Shown: positions 35,579 to 45,994, counted from the first letter of the stretch. The stretch: 64,000 bases of DNA from Methylobrevis pamukkalensis (GCF_001720135.1 NZ_MCRJ01000002.1:1-64000); one strand, 5' to 3'. Numbers and translations are program-made. The notes: generated by a model not told the origin, from the sequence alone.

Positions 35579-36966
35579 CCTTGATGCCTGCCAGGCGACT
35601 GAAGGCGCTGCTGTCCTCCGATTCGCTGTCCGCGCGCATGGTGCTTGCCGCCGCGGTGTGGAGCGTGATCTCGCTCGTGGTTGCCGGGATCGTCCTGACC
35701 GCGCTCTACAGGTCAAGCGTGGAGCGCAGCTTCGATGCCCGCCTCAACGTCTATCAGAAGGCCCTGGCCGGATCGCTGGCTGCGAGCCCGGACGCCGACG
35801 CGCCGGATGACGGCCGCATGGGCGAACCGGGCTTCCTGCTGCCGCTTTCCGGCTGGTACTGGCTGATCCGCGATCCCGACAGCGGCGAGACGCTGTCGAT
35901 GTCGCGCTCGCTGTTCGGCGATGTGCTCGACCTCGAGCCGCCGCCTGCCGACGGCGAGAGCCGGGCCGGCTATCTGGAAGGCCCGGGCGGCATCGAGCTC
36001 AGGGTGGTGTCGCAGGTCGTCCATCTCGACGGCGACCGCAACTACGATGTGGTCGTGGCCGGCAACGCCGACGAGTTGCGCAGCGACGTCGCCAGTTTCA
36101 GCCGCAGCGTCTTCGTCACGCTCGCGGTGTTTGCCGCCGGACTGGTGATCGGCACGATCTTCCAGGTACGGGTCGGGTTGCGGCCGCTGGCGGCAGTGAG
36201 CGCGGCGCTGGCGGAGATCCGCAATGGCGCCGCCGACCGGCTGGTCGGGCAATTTCCCCGCGAGATCGAGGGACTTGCGGCCGAGCTCAACGCGCTGATC
36301 GAGGCCAATCGCAAGGTGGTGGAGCGGGCGCTCGCCAACACCGGCAACCTTGCCCATGCCTTGAAGACACCGCTCAGCGTGATTCTCAACGAGACGCGGG
36401 CCGACAACGGGCCGCTGGCGGCGAAGGTGCGCGAACAGGCCGGACTGATGCGCAGCCGGATCGAGAGCGACCTCGACCGCGCCCGCATCGCCGCGGAGCG
36501 CCGCGTCGTCGGCGCCGCCAGCGAACTGGCACCTTCGGCCGAGGGTCTGGCCCGGGTGCTGCGCCGGGCCTATCCCGAGCCGCCCGTCCGCATCGACATC
36601 GCCTGCCCGCCGGACATGCGCGTGCGCGTCGAGAAACGTGACCTGGAGGAAATGCTCGGCAACGTCATGGACAATGCCTGCAAGTTCGGGCGCGGCCATG
36701 TCGTCGTGTCCGCACGTGCGGGGGCTGCCGACGCCAGCGGGCGTTCGATGGTGGCGATCCGGGTCGAGGACAATGGCCCCGGGCTGGAGCCGCAACAGCG
36801 CGGCATCGTGCTCCAGCGTGGCCGGCGTCTCGACGAGAGCATCCCGGGGTCGGGACTCGGACTTTCCATCGTCGACGAATTGGTCGAAGTATATGGCGGT
36901 CGGCTGATTCTCGACAAATCGGCAAAAGGTGGGCTCGCGGTCGAGCTGATCCTGCCGAGAAGCTGA
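35575..36966 (+). CDS. feuQ: FeuQ-like sensor histidine kinase
   Basis: 463 residues from ATG 35575. TM1 is LAAAVWSVISLVVAGIVL, then a periplasmic sensor of about 120 residues (residues 50-170), and TM2 is VFVTLAVFAAGLVIGTIF. The HAMP-like region RPLAAVSAALAEIRNG is followed by an unusual HisKA with the phospho-His in NLAHALKTPLSVILNE (PhoQ type) and a HATPase with N box (GNVMDNACKFG), DNGPGL and GSGLGLSIVDELV. A periplasmic protein such as the upstream FeuN candidate would act on the sensor. Intact. Confidence 0.87.
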   Translation: MTLMPARRLKALLSSDSLSARMVLAAAVWSVISLVVAGIVLTALYRSSVERSFDARLNVYQKALAGSLAASPDADAPDDGRMGEPGFLLPLSGWYWLIRDPDSGETLSMSRSLFGDVLDLEPPPADGESRAGYLEGPGGIELRVVSQVVHLDGDRNYDVVVAGNADELRSDVASFSRSVFVTLAVFAAGLVIGTIFQVRVGLRPLAAVSAALAEIRNGAADRLVGQFPREIEGLAAELNALIEANRKVVERALANTGNLAHALKTPLSVILNETRADNGPLAAKVREQAGLMRSRIESDLDRARIAAERRVVGAASELAPSAEGLARVLRRAYPEPPVRIDIACPPDMRVRVEKRDLEEMLGNVMDNACKFGRGHVVVSARAGAADASGRSMVAIRVEDNGPGLEPQQRGIVLQRGRRLDESIPGSGLGLSIVDELVEVYGGRLILDKSAKGGLAVELILPRS

Positions 36967-37151
36967 GGATCGGCGCCGGCAGGGCCGTCGATGGGCAGGA
37001 CATTCGTATTTCGGCCATGTTCTCGCGCTTCGATCATGCAGCAATTCAGGATTTCAGGCGACCGGCACGGAGGCCGTGCGGTCCGCCTGCGAGAGATGGG
37101 TGCGGGCTGTCCGGAGACGCTCGCGACAGCCGGTAGAGAGCGGGAGAAATC

Positions 37152-37625
37152 ATGGTGATGAACAAACTGGTGATGGTCGGCCTGGTCGGAGCGGTGCTCG
37201 CCGGCTGCGCGTCCGACCCCTATGCGGGCGGCGGCAACAAGGCCGTCCTCGGCACGCTCGGCGGCGCGGTCGCGGGCGGCGCGATCGGCAGCGCCTTCGG
37301 CAGCGGCAGCGGCAAGGTGGCCGCGATCGCCGGCGGCGCGCTGATCGGCGGCTTCCTTGGCAATCAGATCGGCGCCCAGCTCGACGCGCAGGATCGCCAG
37401 TATTATGGCAATGCCCAGTACCAGTCGCTGGAGTCCGGCGCGCCGATGCAGTGGCAGAATCCCGATTCCGGCCGCTACGGCACGGTGAACGTCGGCCCGG
37501 TGCAGCAGGTGAACAGCTCGCAGTGCCGCGACTATTCCAGCACGATCTACATCGACGGCCAGCCGCAGGTGTCGCGCGGAACCGCCTGCCGCAATCCGGA
37601 CGGCACCTGGCGTCAGGTGAGCTGA
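37152..37625 (+). CDS. Glycine-zipper 2TM lipoprotein (17-kDa surface antigen type)
   Basis: 157 residues from ATG 37152. The signal peptide ends in the lipobox VLAGC (Cys near residue 19). A double glycine-zipper follows: KAVLGTLGGAVAGGAIGSAF and VAAIAGGALIGGFLGNQIGA. The C-terminal domain contains CRDYSSTI and CRNPDGTWRQ, probably with a disulfide. The family is found in the outer membrane of rickettsiae and rhizobia. GGGAGAAAT upstream is the likely ribosome-binding site. A strong terminator follows. Confidence 0.92.
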   Translation: MVMNKLVMVGLVGAVLAGCASDPYAGGGNKAVLGTLGGAVAGGAIGSAFGSGSGKVAAIAGGALIGGFLGNQIGAQLDAQDRQYYGNAQYQSLESGAPMQWQNPDSGRYGTVNVGPVQQVNSSQCRDYSSTIYIDGQPQVSRGTACRNPDGTWRQVS

Positions 37626-37666
37626 GGCGCCACGTCGGCTGACCCCAGACAGACGAGCTGCAGAGC

Positions 37667-37706
37667 AAAAAGCCACCCGGACCCGAAAGGTCCGGATGGC
37701 TTTTTT
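37667..37706 (+). terminator. Intrinsic terminator after the glycine-zipper gene
   Basis: Stem AGCCACCCGGACC/GGTCCGGATGGCT (12 of 13 paired plus a G-T), loop CGAAA, A-run before and TTTTTT after. Classic Rho-independent form. Confidence 0.93.
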
Positions 37707-37828
37707 CGTTTTCTGGCCGGCTGATCCCGGCCGGGCCGCCGATCACGGATCTGCGACTGGCCCTGCAGGCGGATTGACCGCATCCTTTCCGGGACGCGTC
37801 ACGCATCGCAGCCGGAGGAACAGCGCCC

Positions 37829-38743
37829 ATGTGGAGGAAGCTCGTCGCAGCCGCCATCGCCCTGACGGTTGCCGGAGGCGCCGGGTTCTGGCTGCTGACC
37901 CGGCCCGTCGTTCTTGCCGCGTCCGACCTTCCCGCCCATGTCGCCGATCTCGCCAATGGCGAGCGCATGTTCCATGCCGGGAGCTGCGCCTCGTGTCATG
38001 CGGCGCCGGGCGCCGTCGGCGCCGACAAGACGCGGCTGGGGGGCGGACTGGACCTGCGGACCGACTTCGGCCTGTTCCGGGTCCCGAACATCTCCCCCGA
38101 TCCGGACACCGGGATCGGCCGCTGGACGGCGGCGGAATTTGCCACGGCGATGCTGCACGGCGTCGGCCCGGACGGGCGGCACCTCTATCCCGCGTTTCCC
38201 TACACCTCCTATGCCCGGATGACGCTGCCGGACGTCCTCGATCTCGGCGCCTATCTGCGCACGCTTCCGCCGGTGACGAACACGGTCCCCGGTCACGATC
38301 TTGCCTTTCCGTTCTCGGTGCGCCGCGGGATCGGCCTCTGGAAGCGGCGCTATCTCGACCCGTCGCCCGTCCTCGCCATTGCCGCGGACAACGATCTGCT
38401 GGCGCGTGGTCGCTATCTGGTCGAGGGGCCGGGCCACTGCGGCGAGTGCCACACGCCGCGGGATGCCTTCGGCGGGCCTGACCGCACCCGCTGGCTGGCC
38501 GGCGCACCAGATCCGGAGGGCAAGGGCCGCATCCCGAACATCACGCCGCATGACGAGGGAATCGGCGGCTGGGCGGAAGAGGACATCGCCTATGCGCTCG
38601 AATCGGGCTTCACCCCCGACTTCGACACCTTCGGCGGATCGATGGTGGCCGTGCAGGAGAACTTCGCGGCCCTCGGCGCCGGGGACCGGGCCGCCGTGGC
38701 GGCCTACCTGAAGGCCGTGCCCGCGCTCGCGGATGCGCGGTAA
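37829..38743 (+). CDS. Dihaem cytochrome c
   Basis: 304 residues. N-terminal TM/signal (LVAAAIALTVAGGAGFWLLT), then two cytochrome c domains with haem motifs CASCH (near residue 52) and CGECH (near residue 206). Axial Met candidates lie in the C-terminal halves (RMTLPDVLDLGAYL; DTFGGSMVAVQ). The double-domain layout resembles the cytochrome subunits of membrane dehydrogenases (gluconate or alcohol dehydrogenase type), but no catalytic subunit is adjacent. It carries electrons in the periplasm. Stands alone between two terminators. Confidence 0.9.
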   Translation: MWRKLVAAAIALTVAGGAGFWLLTRPVVLAASDLPAHVADLANGERMFHAGSCASCHAAPGAVGADKTRLGGGLDLRTDFGLFRVPNISPDPDTGIGRWTAAEFATAMLHGVGPDGRHLYPAFPYTSYARMTLPDVLDLGAYLRTLPPVTNTVPGHDLAFPFSVRRGIGLWKRRYLDPSPVLAIAADNDLLARGRYLVEGPGHCGECHTPRDAFGGPDRTRWLAGAPDPEGKGRIPNITPHDEGIGGWAEEDIAYALESGFTPDFDTFGGSMVAVQENFAALGAGDRAAVAAYLKAVPALADAR

Positions 38744-39146
38744 TCGGCCCGACGCAGGACAGCGCGCAGATCCGCCGGCGCCCCGCCAAGCCGGTTAACA
38801 AATGATTGATGGACAAGAATAAATTCGTCCTGATCCCATCATCGTTAACCTCGCTTTTACTTCTTGCCGATCCGCCCCGGAATGCTCGTGACATATCTGC
38901 AACAACGGGTTTCAAAAGGCCTTTCCGGCGGTTCCTCGGCCATCTTCCTCGTTGAACGGGCCGGGCCGATGCGTATGGTGAAAACACGAGTTCGGGCAAC
39001 CGGGCTCACCTGTCGCAACGCTGGCTGTCAGGGGTGGCAGCTCGCAACAGGCGAGGCGACAAGACTTCATAGCCGGCCGATCCTCAGATGATCGGACTGA
39101 CATCGGGTGGTCGGCAGGTTAGATGATTGACTTTGGAGGTCAGGAC
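38744..39146. other. Porin upstream region
   Basis: 403 bp with an AT-rich part (38800-38870: aacaaatgattgatggac, cgttaacctcgcttttact) that probably holds the porin promoter, and a long leader. GC-rich frames inside are not convincing. The porin ribosome-binding site TGGAGGTCAGGAC is at 39131-39143. Confidence 0.45.
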
Positions 39147-40231
39147 ATGAAACTCAAGAGCATTCTGCTCGGCACTGCCGCCAGCCTCGTCATGACGTCG
39201 GGCGCTCTTGCCGCCGACGCGATGGGCGAAGCCGTTGTTCCGGTTGCGTTACTACGTCAAGGTTTGCGACGCCTACGGCGAAGGCTTCTTCGTCATGCCG
39301 GGCATGGAGACCTGCCTCAAGATCGGCGGTCGTGTTCGTACCGGTATCGAGTATCTCGAAGACGAAGGCGAAGACGGCGAAGACGCCTACACTGGTTCGC
39401 CAACGGCCGCGTCGACTTCGACGCCCGCACCGCTTCGGACTTCGGCCCGGTCCGCTCGTTCTTCCGCGTGAAGTACGGCAAGGACAGCTACGACGGCAGC
39501 GTCAGCGGCATCGTGTCTGAAGACGAGATTTCGAGCGGCACCGGCATCGAGGGCAACGCCGTCGTGTCGATGGCCTTCGTTCAGGTTGGCTACCTCCTGG
39601 TCGGCTACAACGAAGACGGCGACACGCTGTTCAACGACGACGTCCTCTACGGCAACTTCTACGACGACGGCATCAACATCCTCGGTGGCGGCCTTCAGCT
39701 GAACGTCTTCGCTGATGACCTCGGCGGTGGCATGTATGCCGGCGTGCAGGTCATGGACGGTTCCGAAAGCGACGGTGGCTTCGTCACCGACCTCAACGCT
39801 GACGGCAACAGCGTTGCTGTCGCTGGTATCATCGGCATCGGTGACCAGCCCTGGGGCGGTGCTGACCTGTCGGCTGCCTACGACGACACCACCGAAGAGT
39901 TCCTGGTCAAGCGACCGGCAACTTCGTCATCTCCGAGGGCTTCGATGCCCGTCTGAGCGCCGCCTACTACGGCATCGACGGCAACGACAGCGACAACGAG
40001 GACGTCGTCTACGTCGGCGCGGCTCTGTCGTACGACGTTACGTCTGACGTCAACGTGTTCGCTGGTGGCTTCTACGGCTTCTCCGACGGTGAAGATCTCT
40101 GGGAAGCTAACGGTGGCGTCGGCTACACCATCTCCGAGGGCCTGACCCTCGCCGGTGAAGTCAAGTACATCGACGAAGGCGAAGACGATGGCAACTTCAA
40201 CGCCATCCTCGGCCTGATCCGCACCTGGTAA
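39147..40231 (+). CDS. Outer-membrane porin (Porin_2, rhizobial type), four base losses
   Basis: About 362 residues. Signal peptide [20 protein letters not shown]. The rhizobial porin start motif [20 protein letters not shown] with CLKIGGRVR follows, then 16-strand-like alternating segments ([67 protein letters not shown]) and the C-terminal aromatic LIRTW. Frames change near 39245 (two losses), 39392 (ACAC[C]TGG) and 39914 (AAG[G]CGACC). It allows passive entry of small solutes. Many Asp/Glu codons mark an acidic pore. Confidence 0.9.
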
Positions 40232-40257
40232 TATCTGTCTCTCACGAGATGGAACGG

Positions 40258-40290
40258 AAAGGCCCGGGATTTCCCGGGCCTTTTCTTTTT
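40258..40290 (+). terminator. Intrinsic terminator after the porin gene
   Basis: AAAGGCCCGGG/CCCGGGCCTTT around loop ATTT, followed by TCTTTTT. It ends the porin transcript and may serve the convergent slt gene too. Confidence 0.93.
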
Positions 40291-40485
40291 GCGTCCGCAG
40301 GCGACACCTCTGATTCGCGAGCACCGCATGATGCGGGGATCGCATCCGTGGTGTCCTGCCGTTCGGCGGATTGAAAGGTGCTGGCAAGAGTGAGATCGCG
40401 GTCCGGACGGCTGGCTCAAACGGATGGGCGGGAATGATGACCGACTCATGCGGTGATCGGTGGACGTCCGCACTCCCGTGCCTGA

Positions 40486-42543
40486 TCAGCGCGCGAGATC
40501 CTCGGTGATCTGTAGCGGGGCGTCGGCGAGGCGGGCGCGATAGACCTGCAGGTTCTCCATCACCCGCTGCACGTAGTTGCGCGTCTCGCCGAAGGGGATC
40601 TTCTCGATCCAGTCGACCGTGTCGACGGCCGGATCACGCGGATCGCCGAAGCGGGCAATCCACTCCCGTGCCCGGCCCGCGCCGGCGTTGTAGGCCGCAA
40701 ACGCCAGCACATAGGAGCCGTCGAACCGGTCGGCGAGTTCGCGCACATGGGCCGCACCAAGCCGGGCATTGTAGGCCGGATCGGTGGTGAGCCGTGACGT
40801 GGCGTAACCCGTGCCGAGCTTGCCGGCGGTCGCGCGGGCAGTGCCGGGAAGAAGCTGCATCAAGCCGAGCGCCCCGGCCGGCGAAACGGCGGCCGGATCG
40901 AACGCACTTTCCTGACGCGAGATGGCGTAGACCACGGCCGGCTCGACGGCACCGCCCGTTCGGGCGCTTTCGGGAATCGCTTCCAGCGGGAAGGCGAGGG
41001 GAACGGCCTCGGGATGGGTATCGTGCGCAAGCTTGCCCACCTGAAGGGCGATGCGATGCGCGCCACCCTCCTCGGCAAGGCGTGCGAGAAGGGCGATCTG
41101 ACCGGGGCTCTTCAGCGTGCGGGCAAGCTCGGTGAAGAGCAGCGCGGCGTCGCTGCCGCGGCCGAGGGCCGTCAGCCGCTGCGCGGCGCGCACCAGTTCA
41201 TTCGCCGCAAAGGCCTCATGGTCGGCCGCCGTCGGCTCCGGGGCAGGGGGCAGGTCAAGCCGGGTGCGTCCGAGGCCGGTCGCGGCGATCTGCCCGTAGA
41301 AGGTGGTGACGTCTTCCGCAGCCCTTTCGTAATGGCGCCGGGCTTCCGCCTTGTCGCCGAGGGCATCATGGGTGCGCCCCAGCCAGTAGGCCGCGCGCGA
41401 CCGGCTGATCGGCCGGGTCGAGATCTCCGAAAGCTGCCGGAAATGTCCGAGCGCACGCGCCGGGTCCTCGAGGAACCGCAGGGCATACCATCCGGCGTGA
41501 AAGGCCGCCTCGGTGCGCGTCAAGGCCGTGCCGCCCCGCTGGGCGGCGGCGAGCTCGTAGGCAAGGCGCGCGTTCCCCTCCTCCAGAAGGCTCCTGGAGA
41601 CGATGCGGCGCTGGATCCACCACCGGTCGGGATCGTCTTCCGGCGTCAGAACGGTGGCGGCAAGGATGCGGCCGGCCGCCACATCGTCGTCGGCCCTGCG
41701 GGCGAGATCGACGCGGCTGATCTGGGCGATCGGGTCGGTGCGCACCGAGACGGGCAGGGCGTCCAGCAGCCTTCGGCCATTCGGAAGGCGGCCCACGACG
41801 GACGAGCGCGCCTCGGTCAGGGCACTCCAGTCCGCTCCGAGCTGCGTGGCGACGATCCGCGCCTGCCGCAGGCGATCCTCGTAGACCAGCATCCGGTAGC
41901 GCGCGAGATGGTCGGCGCGCGTGAGAACCGCCGCAAATTCCTTCGCCAGAACCGGCTCCTGCGCGAGACTGAACGTCGCTCCTCGCCACAGGGGTGCGAA
42001 GGCGGCAGCCGCCTTCTCCCGGTCGCCGGCCGCAAGATGGGCCCGGGCAAGCGCCAGCCGGCCCGTTTCGCTGAGCGGAGGCTGGCGCGAAAAGGCGTCG
42101 ATCAGCGCGGCGTCGCCAGGGCGGGATCGCAACAGCACCGCCTCGGCCCGCCTGCGCACGAGATCGGCGGACGGCCAGGCCGGCGCCTCGCGACCGAAGC
42201 GCTGGATCTCGTCGACGGTCAGACCCGGCAGATCGCGCCGCAGCGCGATCCAGTCGGCGATGCGGCGGTCGAGCGGCGCAAGGCGCGGAGCGAGATCGCG
42301 ATAGGCAGCGCTGTCGCGGCGGCCGATGGCGGCGAACGCGGCCCGCAGGGCGGCCGTCTCCGCGTTTTCGGCAGTGACAGCCTGCCGTTGTGCCGGGGCC
42401 GGCACGGGAAGGGGCACCGTGGCCTGCGACGGGCTCGTCGCAAGGACGGTCGAGGCCAGCAGGACGCAAACCACGGGGCGCAAGGAGAGGCTCCGGAAGG
42501 ACCGGCCCTCCGCCTTGCCGCACCGCCTCGTTGCCACGACCAT
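40486..42543 (-). CDS. slt: Soluble lytic murein transglycosylase
   Basis: 685 residues if started at ATG 42543, where GGAGGAGG precedes; ATG 42621 is also in frame. Signal peptide [18 protein letters not shown] long alpha-solenoid U-shaped domain (residues 40-470; tetratricopeptide-like helices such as [19 protein letters not shown]) is followed by the SLT catalytic domain with the Glu in [35 protein letters not shown] and [11 protein letters not shown]. It cleaves glycan strands to anhydromuropeptides. Intact. Confidence 0.93.
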   Translation of the reverse strand: MVVATRRCGKAEGRSFRSLSLRPVVCVLLASTVLATSPSQATVPLPVPAPAQRQAVTAENAETAALRAAFAAIGRRDSAAYRDLAPRLAPLDRRIADWIALRRDLPGLTVDEIQRFGREAPAWPSADLVRRRAEAVLLRSRPGDAALIDAFSRQPPLSETGRLALARAHLAAGDREKAAAAFAPLWRGATFSLAQEPVLAKEFAAVLTRADHLARYRMLVYEDRLRQARIVATQLGADWSALTEARSSVVGRLPNGRRLLDALPVSVRTDPIAQISRVDLARRADDDVAAGRILAATVLTPEDDPDRWWIQRRIVSRSLLEEGNARLAYELAAAQRGGTALTRTEAAFHAGWYALRFLEDPARALGHFRQLSEISTRPISRSRAAYWLGRTHDALGDKAEARRHYERAAEDVTTFYGQIAATGLGRTRLDLPPAPEPTAADHEAFAANELVRAAQRLTALGRGSDAALLFTELARTLKSPGQIALLARLAEEGGAHRIALQVGKLAHDTHPEAVPLAFPLEAIPESARTGGAVEPAVVYAISRQESAFDPAAVSPAGALGLMQLLPGTARATAGKLGTGYATSRLTTDPAYNARLGAAHVRELADRFDGSYVLAFAAYNAGAGRAREWIARFGDPRDPAVDTVDWIEKIPFGETRNYVQRVMENLQVYRARLADAPLQITEDLAR

Positions 42544-42698
42544 GGCCTCCTCCGCGGCATGGGACGTCCGGTCCGGCGTGCCTGCCGGGGCACCGACGCG
42601 ATCCCGTGTGTTGTTCTCCATACTGCCTGTCACGACCCTCGCCTTCAAACTCCACATATGGGGGCAACCGCAGATTTCGCCAGTTCGGGCCGCGGGCA

Positions 42699-42715
42699 GG
42701 GGGAGATATTCCCCC
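42699..42715. promoter_or_regulatory. Palindrome GGGGGA-GATAT-TCCCCC in the slt/dapA gap
   Basis: Six-base arms around a 5-nt A/T core in the divergent region of slt and dapA. It resembles the GTA operator in style but has a 5-nt instead of a 6-nt core; a lost base could explain that. Regulator unknown. Confidence 0.3.
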
Positions 42716-42813
42716 CGGGGCCGGCTTGTTCTGCCGGAGGCATCCGATTATTGTCCCGGCGATATCCGGCGGGGGCGATCGATGCCGTCGCCGCAAGAGG
42801 AAGACGGCTGGAC

Positions 42814-43688
42814 ATGTTCAAGGGTTCGATCACGGCGCTGGTGACGCCGTTTCGTGACGGTGCGTTCGACGAAGCCGCCTTCGAGGCCTTCGTCGACTGG
42901 CAGATCACCGAGGGCACCCACGGTCTCGTTCCGGTCGGCACGACCGGCGAAAGCCCGACGCTGACCCACGCCGAGCACAAGCGCGTGGTCGAGCGCTGCA
43001 TCCGCACCGCGGCCGGCCGGGTCCCGGTCATCGCCGGCGCCGGCTCGAACAACACCGCCGAGGCGATCGATCTTGCCGTCTTCGCCGAGAAGGCCGGGGC
43101 CAATGCGCTGCTGGTCGTGACGCCTTATTACAACAAGCCGGGTCAGGAAGGTCTCTATCGCCATTACAAGGCGATCAACGACGCGTCGGCATTCCGATCA
43201 TCATCTACAACATCCCGCCGCGCTCGATCATCGACATGTCGGTGGAGACGATGGCGCGATTGTTCGAGCTGAAGAACATCGTCGGCGTCAAGGATGCGAC
43301 GGCCAAGCTCGACCGCGTCAGCGCCCAGCGGGCAGCGATGGGCCCGGAGTTCATCCAGCTTTCGGGCGAGGACGGCACGGCGCTCGCCTTCATGGCCCAT
43401 GGCGGCCACGGCTGCATCTCGGTGACCAGCAACGTCGCCCCGCGGCTCTGCTCGCAGTTCCAGGAAGCCTGCCTTGCCGGCGACTATGCCGCGGCGCTGG
43501 CGATCCAGGACCAGCTGTTCCCGCTGCACCAGGCGCTGTTCATCGAGCCCAATCCGCAGGGCCCGAAGTTCGCCCTGTCCGAGCTCGGCAAGATCCGCAA
43601 CGAGGTTCGCCTGCCGCTGGTGCCCGTCTCGGCGCCGACCGAGACGACGATCCGCGCTGCGATGGTGCATGCCGGCCTCGTGAACTGA
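42814..43688 (+). CDS. dapA: 4-hydroxy-tetrahydrodipicolinate synthase (one frameshift)
   Basis: About 291 residues, the normal size. It condenses pyruvate with aspartate semialdehyde in lysine and diaminopimelate synthesis. Motifs: [66 protein letters not shown] (Tyr), [12 protein letters not shown], and the Schiff-base Lys in NIVGVKDAT. The frame changes near 43190, where TCG[G]GCATT restores [11 protein letters not shown]. As DapA is essential, the break is almost certainly a sequence error. Followed at 13 bp by smpB. Confidence 0.95.
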
Positions 43689-43701
43689 CAAGACAGACCC
43701 C

Positions 43702-44181
43702 ATGGCCAACCCGAAGCCGGTTTCAACCATTGCCAAGATCGTGGCGGACAACCGCAGGGCCCGCTACAACTACGAACTCGGCGAGGTCATCGAGGCGGGG
43801 ATCATGCTGACCGGCACGGAGGTGAAGTCGCTTCGTGCCGGGCGCAGCACGCTGGGTGATGCCTATGCGGCGGCCAAGGGCGAGGAGATCTTCCTCTACA
43901 ACGCCTTCATTCCCGAATATCTGCAGGCGAACCGCTTCAACCACGAGACCAAGCGGCCGCGCAAGCTGCTGCTCAACAAGCGGCAGATCAACCGCCTGAT
44001 CGGCGCCGTCGAACGCGACGGCATGACGATCGTGCCGCTCAAGATCTATTTCAACGATCGCGGCCGCGCGAAGATCGAGATCGCCCTCGGCAAGGGCAAG
44101 AAGCTCCACGACAAGCGCGAGACCGAGAAGCAGCGCGACTGGAACCGCGAGAAGTCGCGGCTTCTGAAGGAGCGCAACTGA
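43702..44181 (+). CDS. smpB: SsrA-binding protein SmpB
   Basis: 159 residues. Signature: [76 protein letters not shown] and the basic tail [15 protein letters not shown]. It delivers tmRNA to stalled ribosomes. Likely co-transcribed with dapA. I find no ssrA gene next to it in this window. Confidence 0.97.
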   Translation: MANPKPVSTIAKIVADNRRARYNYELGEVIEAGIMLTGTEVKSLRAGRSTLGDAYAAAKGEEIFLYNAFIPEYLQANRFNHETKRPRKLLLNKRQINRLIGAVERDGMTIVPLKIYFNDRGRAKIEIALGKGKKLHDKRETEKQRDWNREKSRLLKERN

Positions 44182-44698
44182 CAGGTGCCGGGTCTGCCCG
44201 GGGTTCTGCAATCGGCTTCCGCCCCGCGCCTGTAGGGTCTCTGCAGTGTCCCTGACGGTCGTGAGCCGGAACAGAGCCTGTCATCTCGCAAGGGACAGCA
44301 AGCGATTCGGATCACGGCGGCAAGGTTCGTCTCTCAAGGCTGACCGCTGTCACGGGCCCACCTTGCGGTGCGTTGTCCGCATCGCGCAGCGCAGGCTTGT
44401 CCGCCTTGATCGGGCCGTGTCCCACCCGCGAAGCCGATGCAATCGGAAGCCGCGGCACGGCTCTCATCGGATGCTGGCAAGGAACATGATCAGGTGAACT
44501 GACTGTCACAATGCCGTGATTTTGTCGTGAGTATTCATCACGAACATATGATAAAACATTGATTTATCACACTGTTTCCATTTATGGGGCTAATCGTATG
44601 CCTCGGGTTGGCCTATCTCTGGATCATCGTAAGGGCAGTGGCCGCGCATCAGCGAGACCCCCTGTTACGTCATGATCGATATTTTCGGGAGATGGACC
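44182..44698. other. Long AT-richer intergenic region before the small secreted protein
   Basis: 517 bp. The stretch 44500-44590 is the most AT-rich in the area (ttttgtcgtgagtattcatc, acatatgataaaacattgat), with an imperfect dyad CGTGA-N6-TCACG (44527-44542). It probably holds the promoter of the 44699 gene. No RNA gene can be proven; an sRNA is not excluded. Confidence 0.4.
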
Positions 44699-44992
44699 AT
44701 GTCCTTCAAGATTGTCACGCTCGCTTCGGCTCTCGTCCTCGGCGTCTCCGGCGCCGCGCTGGCCGCCCCCTATCATCCCGGCTATTCCACCAGCGACATC
44801 CGTCTGCAGCAGAAGGAAGCCGCGGTTTCGACCACTGCGGTCGGAACCCATGGCTCGGCGGCGCAGGCCTCCGCCAGTTCGGGCGTTTACACCCCTGGCT
44901 ACTCGGACAGCGATGTTCGCCTGATGGAGCGCACGTCTTCGCACACGCTGCCCCACACGTCCGCCGTTTCGAGCAACTACGCTCCCGACTGA
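44699..44992 (+). CDS. Small secreted protein with an internal PGYS-x-SD-[IV]-RL repeat
   Basis: 97 residues from ATG 44699. Signal peptide SFKIVTLASALVLGVSGAAL with the likely cut after LAA. The mature region holds the motif twice: PYHPGYSTSDIRLQQK and VYTPGYSDSDVRLMER, separated by a Ser/Ala/Thr-rich linker of about 25 residues. No Cys. The low complexity suggests an extended periplasmic peptide. The repeated Tyr-Ser-Asp-Arg motif is conserved enough to imply a binding role. It has its own AT-rich upstream region and terminator, so it is likely highly expressed. Family not recognised. Confidence 0.7.
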   Translation: MSFKIVTLASALVLGVSGAALAAPYHPGYSTSDIRLQQKEAAVSTTAVGTHGSAAQASASSGVYTPGYSDSDVRLMERTSSHTLPHTSAVSSNYAPD

Positions 44993-45036
44993 CACCCTGT
45001 CCGAAGTGTGGAGGCTTCAGCCTTCATCCTGATGAT

Positions 45037-45066
45037 GAAAAAGGCGCCGGATACGGCGCCTTTTTT
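45037..45066. terminator. Bidirectional intrinsic terminator
   Basis: AAAAAGGCGCCG, loop GATA, CGGCGCCTTTTTT. It lies between the 44699 gene and the convergent bpt gene, with A- and T-runs on both sides, so it can serve both strands. Confidence 0.93.
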
Positions 45067-45098
45067 GCGTTCACCCGGCCTGAAGAATGGCCGGCCCG

Positions 45099-45845
45099 TC
45101 AGTCGAGGCGTTCCCATCCGCGTGGCATCAACTGCTCCTGCGGCCGGTAATCGACCTTGTAGTTCATCTTCGGCGAGCCTTCGACCCAGTAGCCGAGATA
45201 GACGTAGGGCAGGCCGCGGCTGCGGGCGCGGCGGATGTGGTCGAGAATCATGAAGGTGCCGAGACCCCGCCAGGCGATGTCGGGATCATAGAAGCTGTAG
45301 ACCATCGACAGCCCGTCGGAGAGCACGTCGGTGAGCGACACCGCCAGCAGATCCCCGGCGCCCTGTCCGGTGATCATCGTGTCGGGACCACGGCGACGAT
45401 ACTCGATCAGCCGGGTTTCCACATGGGTGTCTTCCACCATCATCGCGTAGTCGAGCATGCTCATGTCGACCATGCCGCCATCGGAGTGGCGGGCGTTGAG
45501 ATAGTGGCGGAACAGGCTGTATTGCTCGGATGTGGGGGCGGACGGCGCCTCGCAGCCGACAAGATCGTCATTCTGCGCCAGATTGCGCCGGAAGCGCTTG
45601 GACGGCCGGAACTCGTCGACGAGAATCCGCACCGACACGCAGGCCCGGCAGCTCTCGCAGGCCGGTCGATAGGCGATGTTCTGGCTGCGCCGGAAGCCGC
45701 CCTGGGTCAGCACGTCGTTGAGCGTGGCGGCCCTGTCCCCGACCAGATGCGTGAACACCTTGCGTTCGAATCGGCCCGGCAGATACGGGCACGGCGAGGG
45801 GGCCGTCAGATAGAACTGCGGAGCGTCAGTCGGATGATGCGTCAT
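45099..45845 (-). CDS. bpt: Aspartate/glutamate leucyltransferase (Bpt/Ate family)
   Basis: 248 residues. It transfers leucine (bacterial Bpt) from Leu-tRNA to proteins with N-terminal Asp or Glu, marking them for ClpS/ClpAP. Motifs: [36 protein letters not shown] (Cys-Arg pair), [34 protein letters not shown] and [18 protein letters not shown]-end-rule enzyme in the cytoplasm. Intact. Confidence 0.94.
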   Translation of the reverse strand: MTHHPTDAPQFYLTAPSPCPYLPGRFERKVFTHLVGDRAATLNDVLTQGGFRRSQNIAYRPACESCRACVSVRILVDEFRPSKRFRRNLAQNDDLVGCEAPSAPTSEQYSLFRHYLNARHSDGGMVDMSMLDYAMMVEDTHVETRLIEYRRRGPDTMITGQGAGDLLAVSLTDVLSDGLSMVYSFYDPDIAWRGLGTFMILDHIRRARSRGLPYVYLGYWVEGSPKMNYKVDYRPQEQLMPRGWERLD

Positions 45846-45994
45846 TCGTCGTCCGATCCCACGAGCGCAACCGTTCCCGCAAGACGAAGGGCGAGTGCGG
45901 TGGACGCACGCGCCATCCGATCATGATCCTGACATGACCCGTTCTGCCGCGCGACAGCAAAGATTGTGCGCCGCGCGGCCAGGGACAATTTCAC

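Noticed and set aside
42814-43688. dapA and nuo genes as pseudogenes
   Set aside because: Essential or operon genes with no decay other than single-base losses; restored lengths are exactly normal.
44182-44698. tmRNA or another stable RNA next to smpB
   Set aside because: No acceptor stem, tag frame or recognisable structure could be found by eye.
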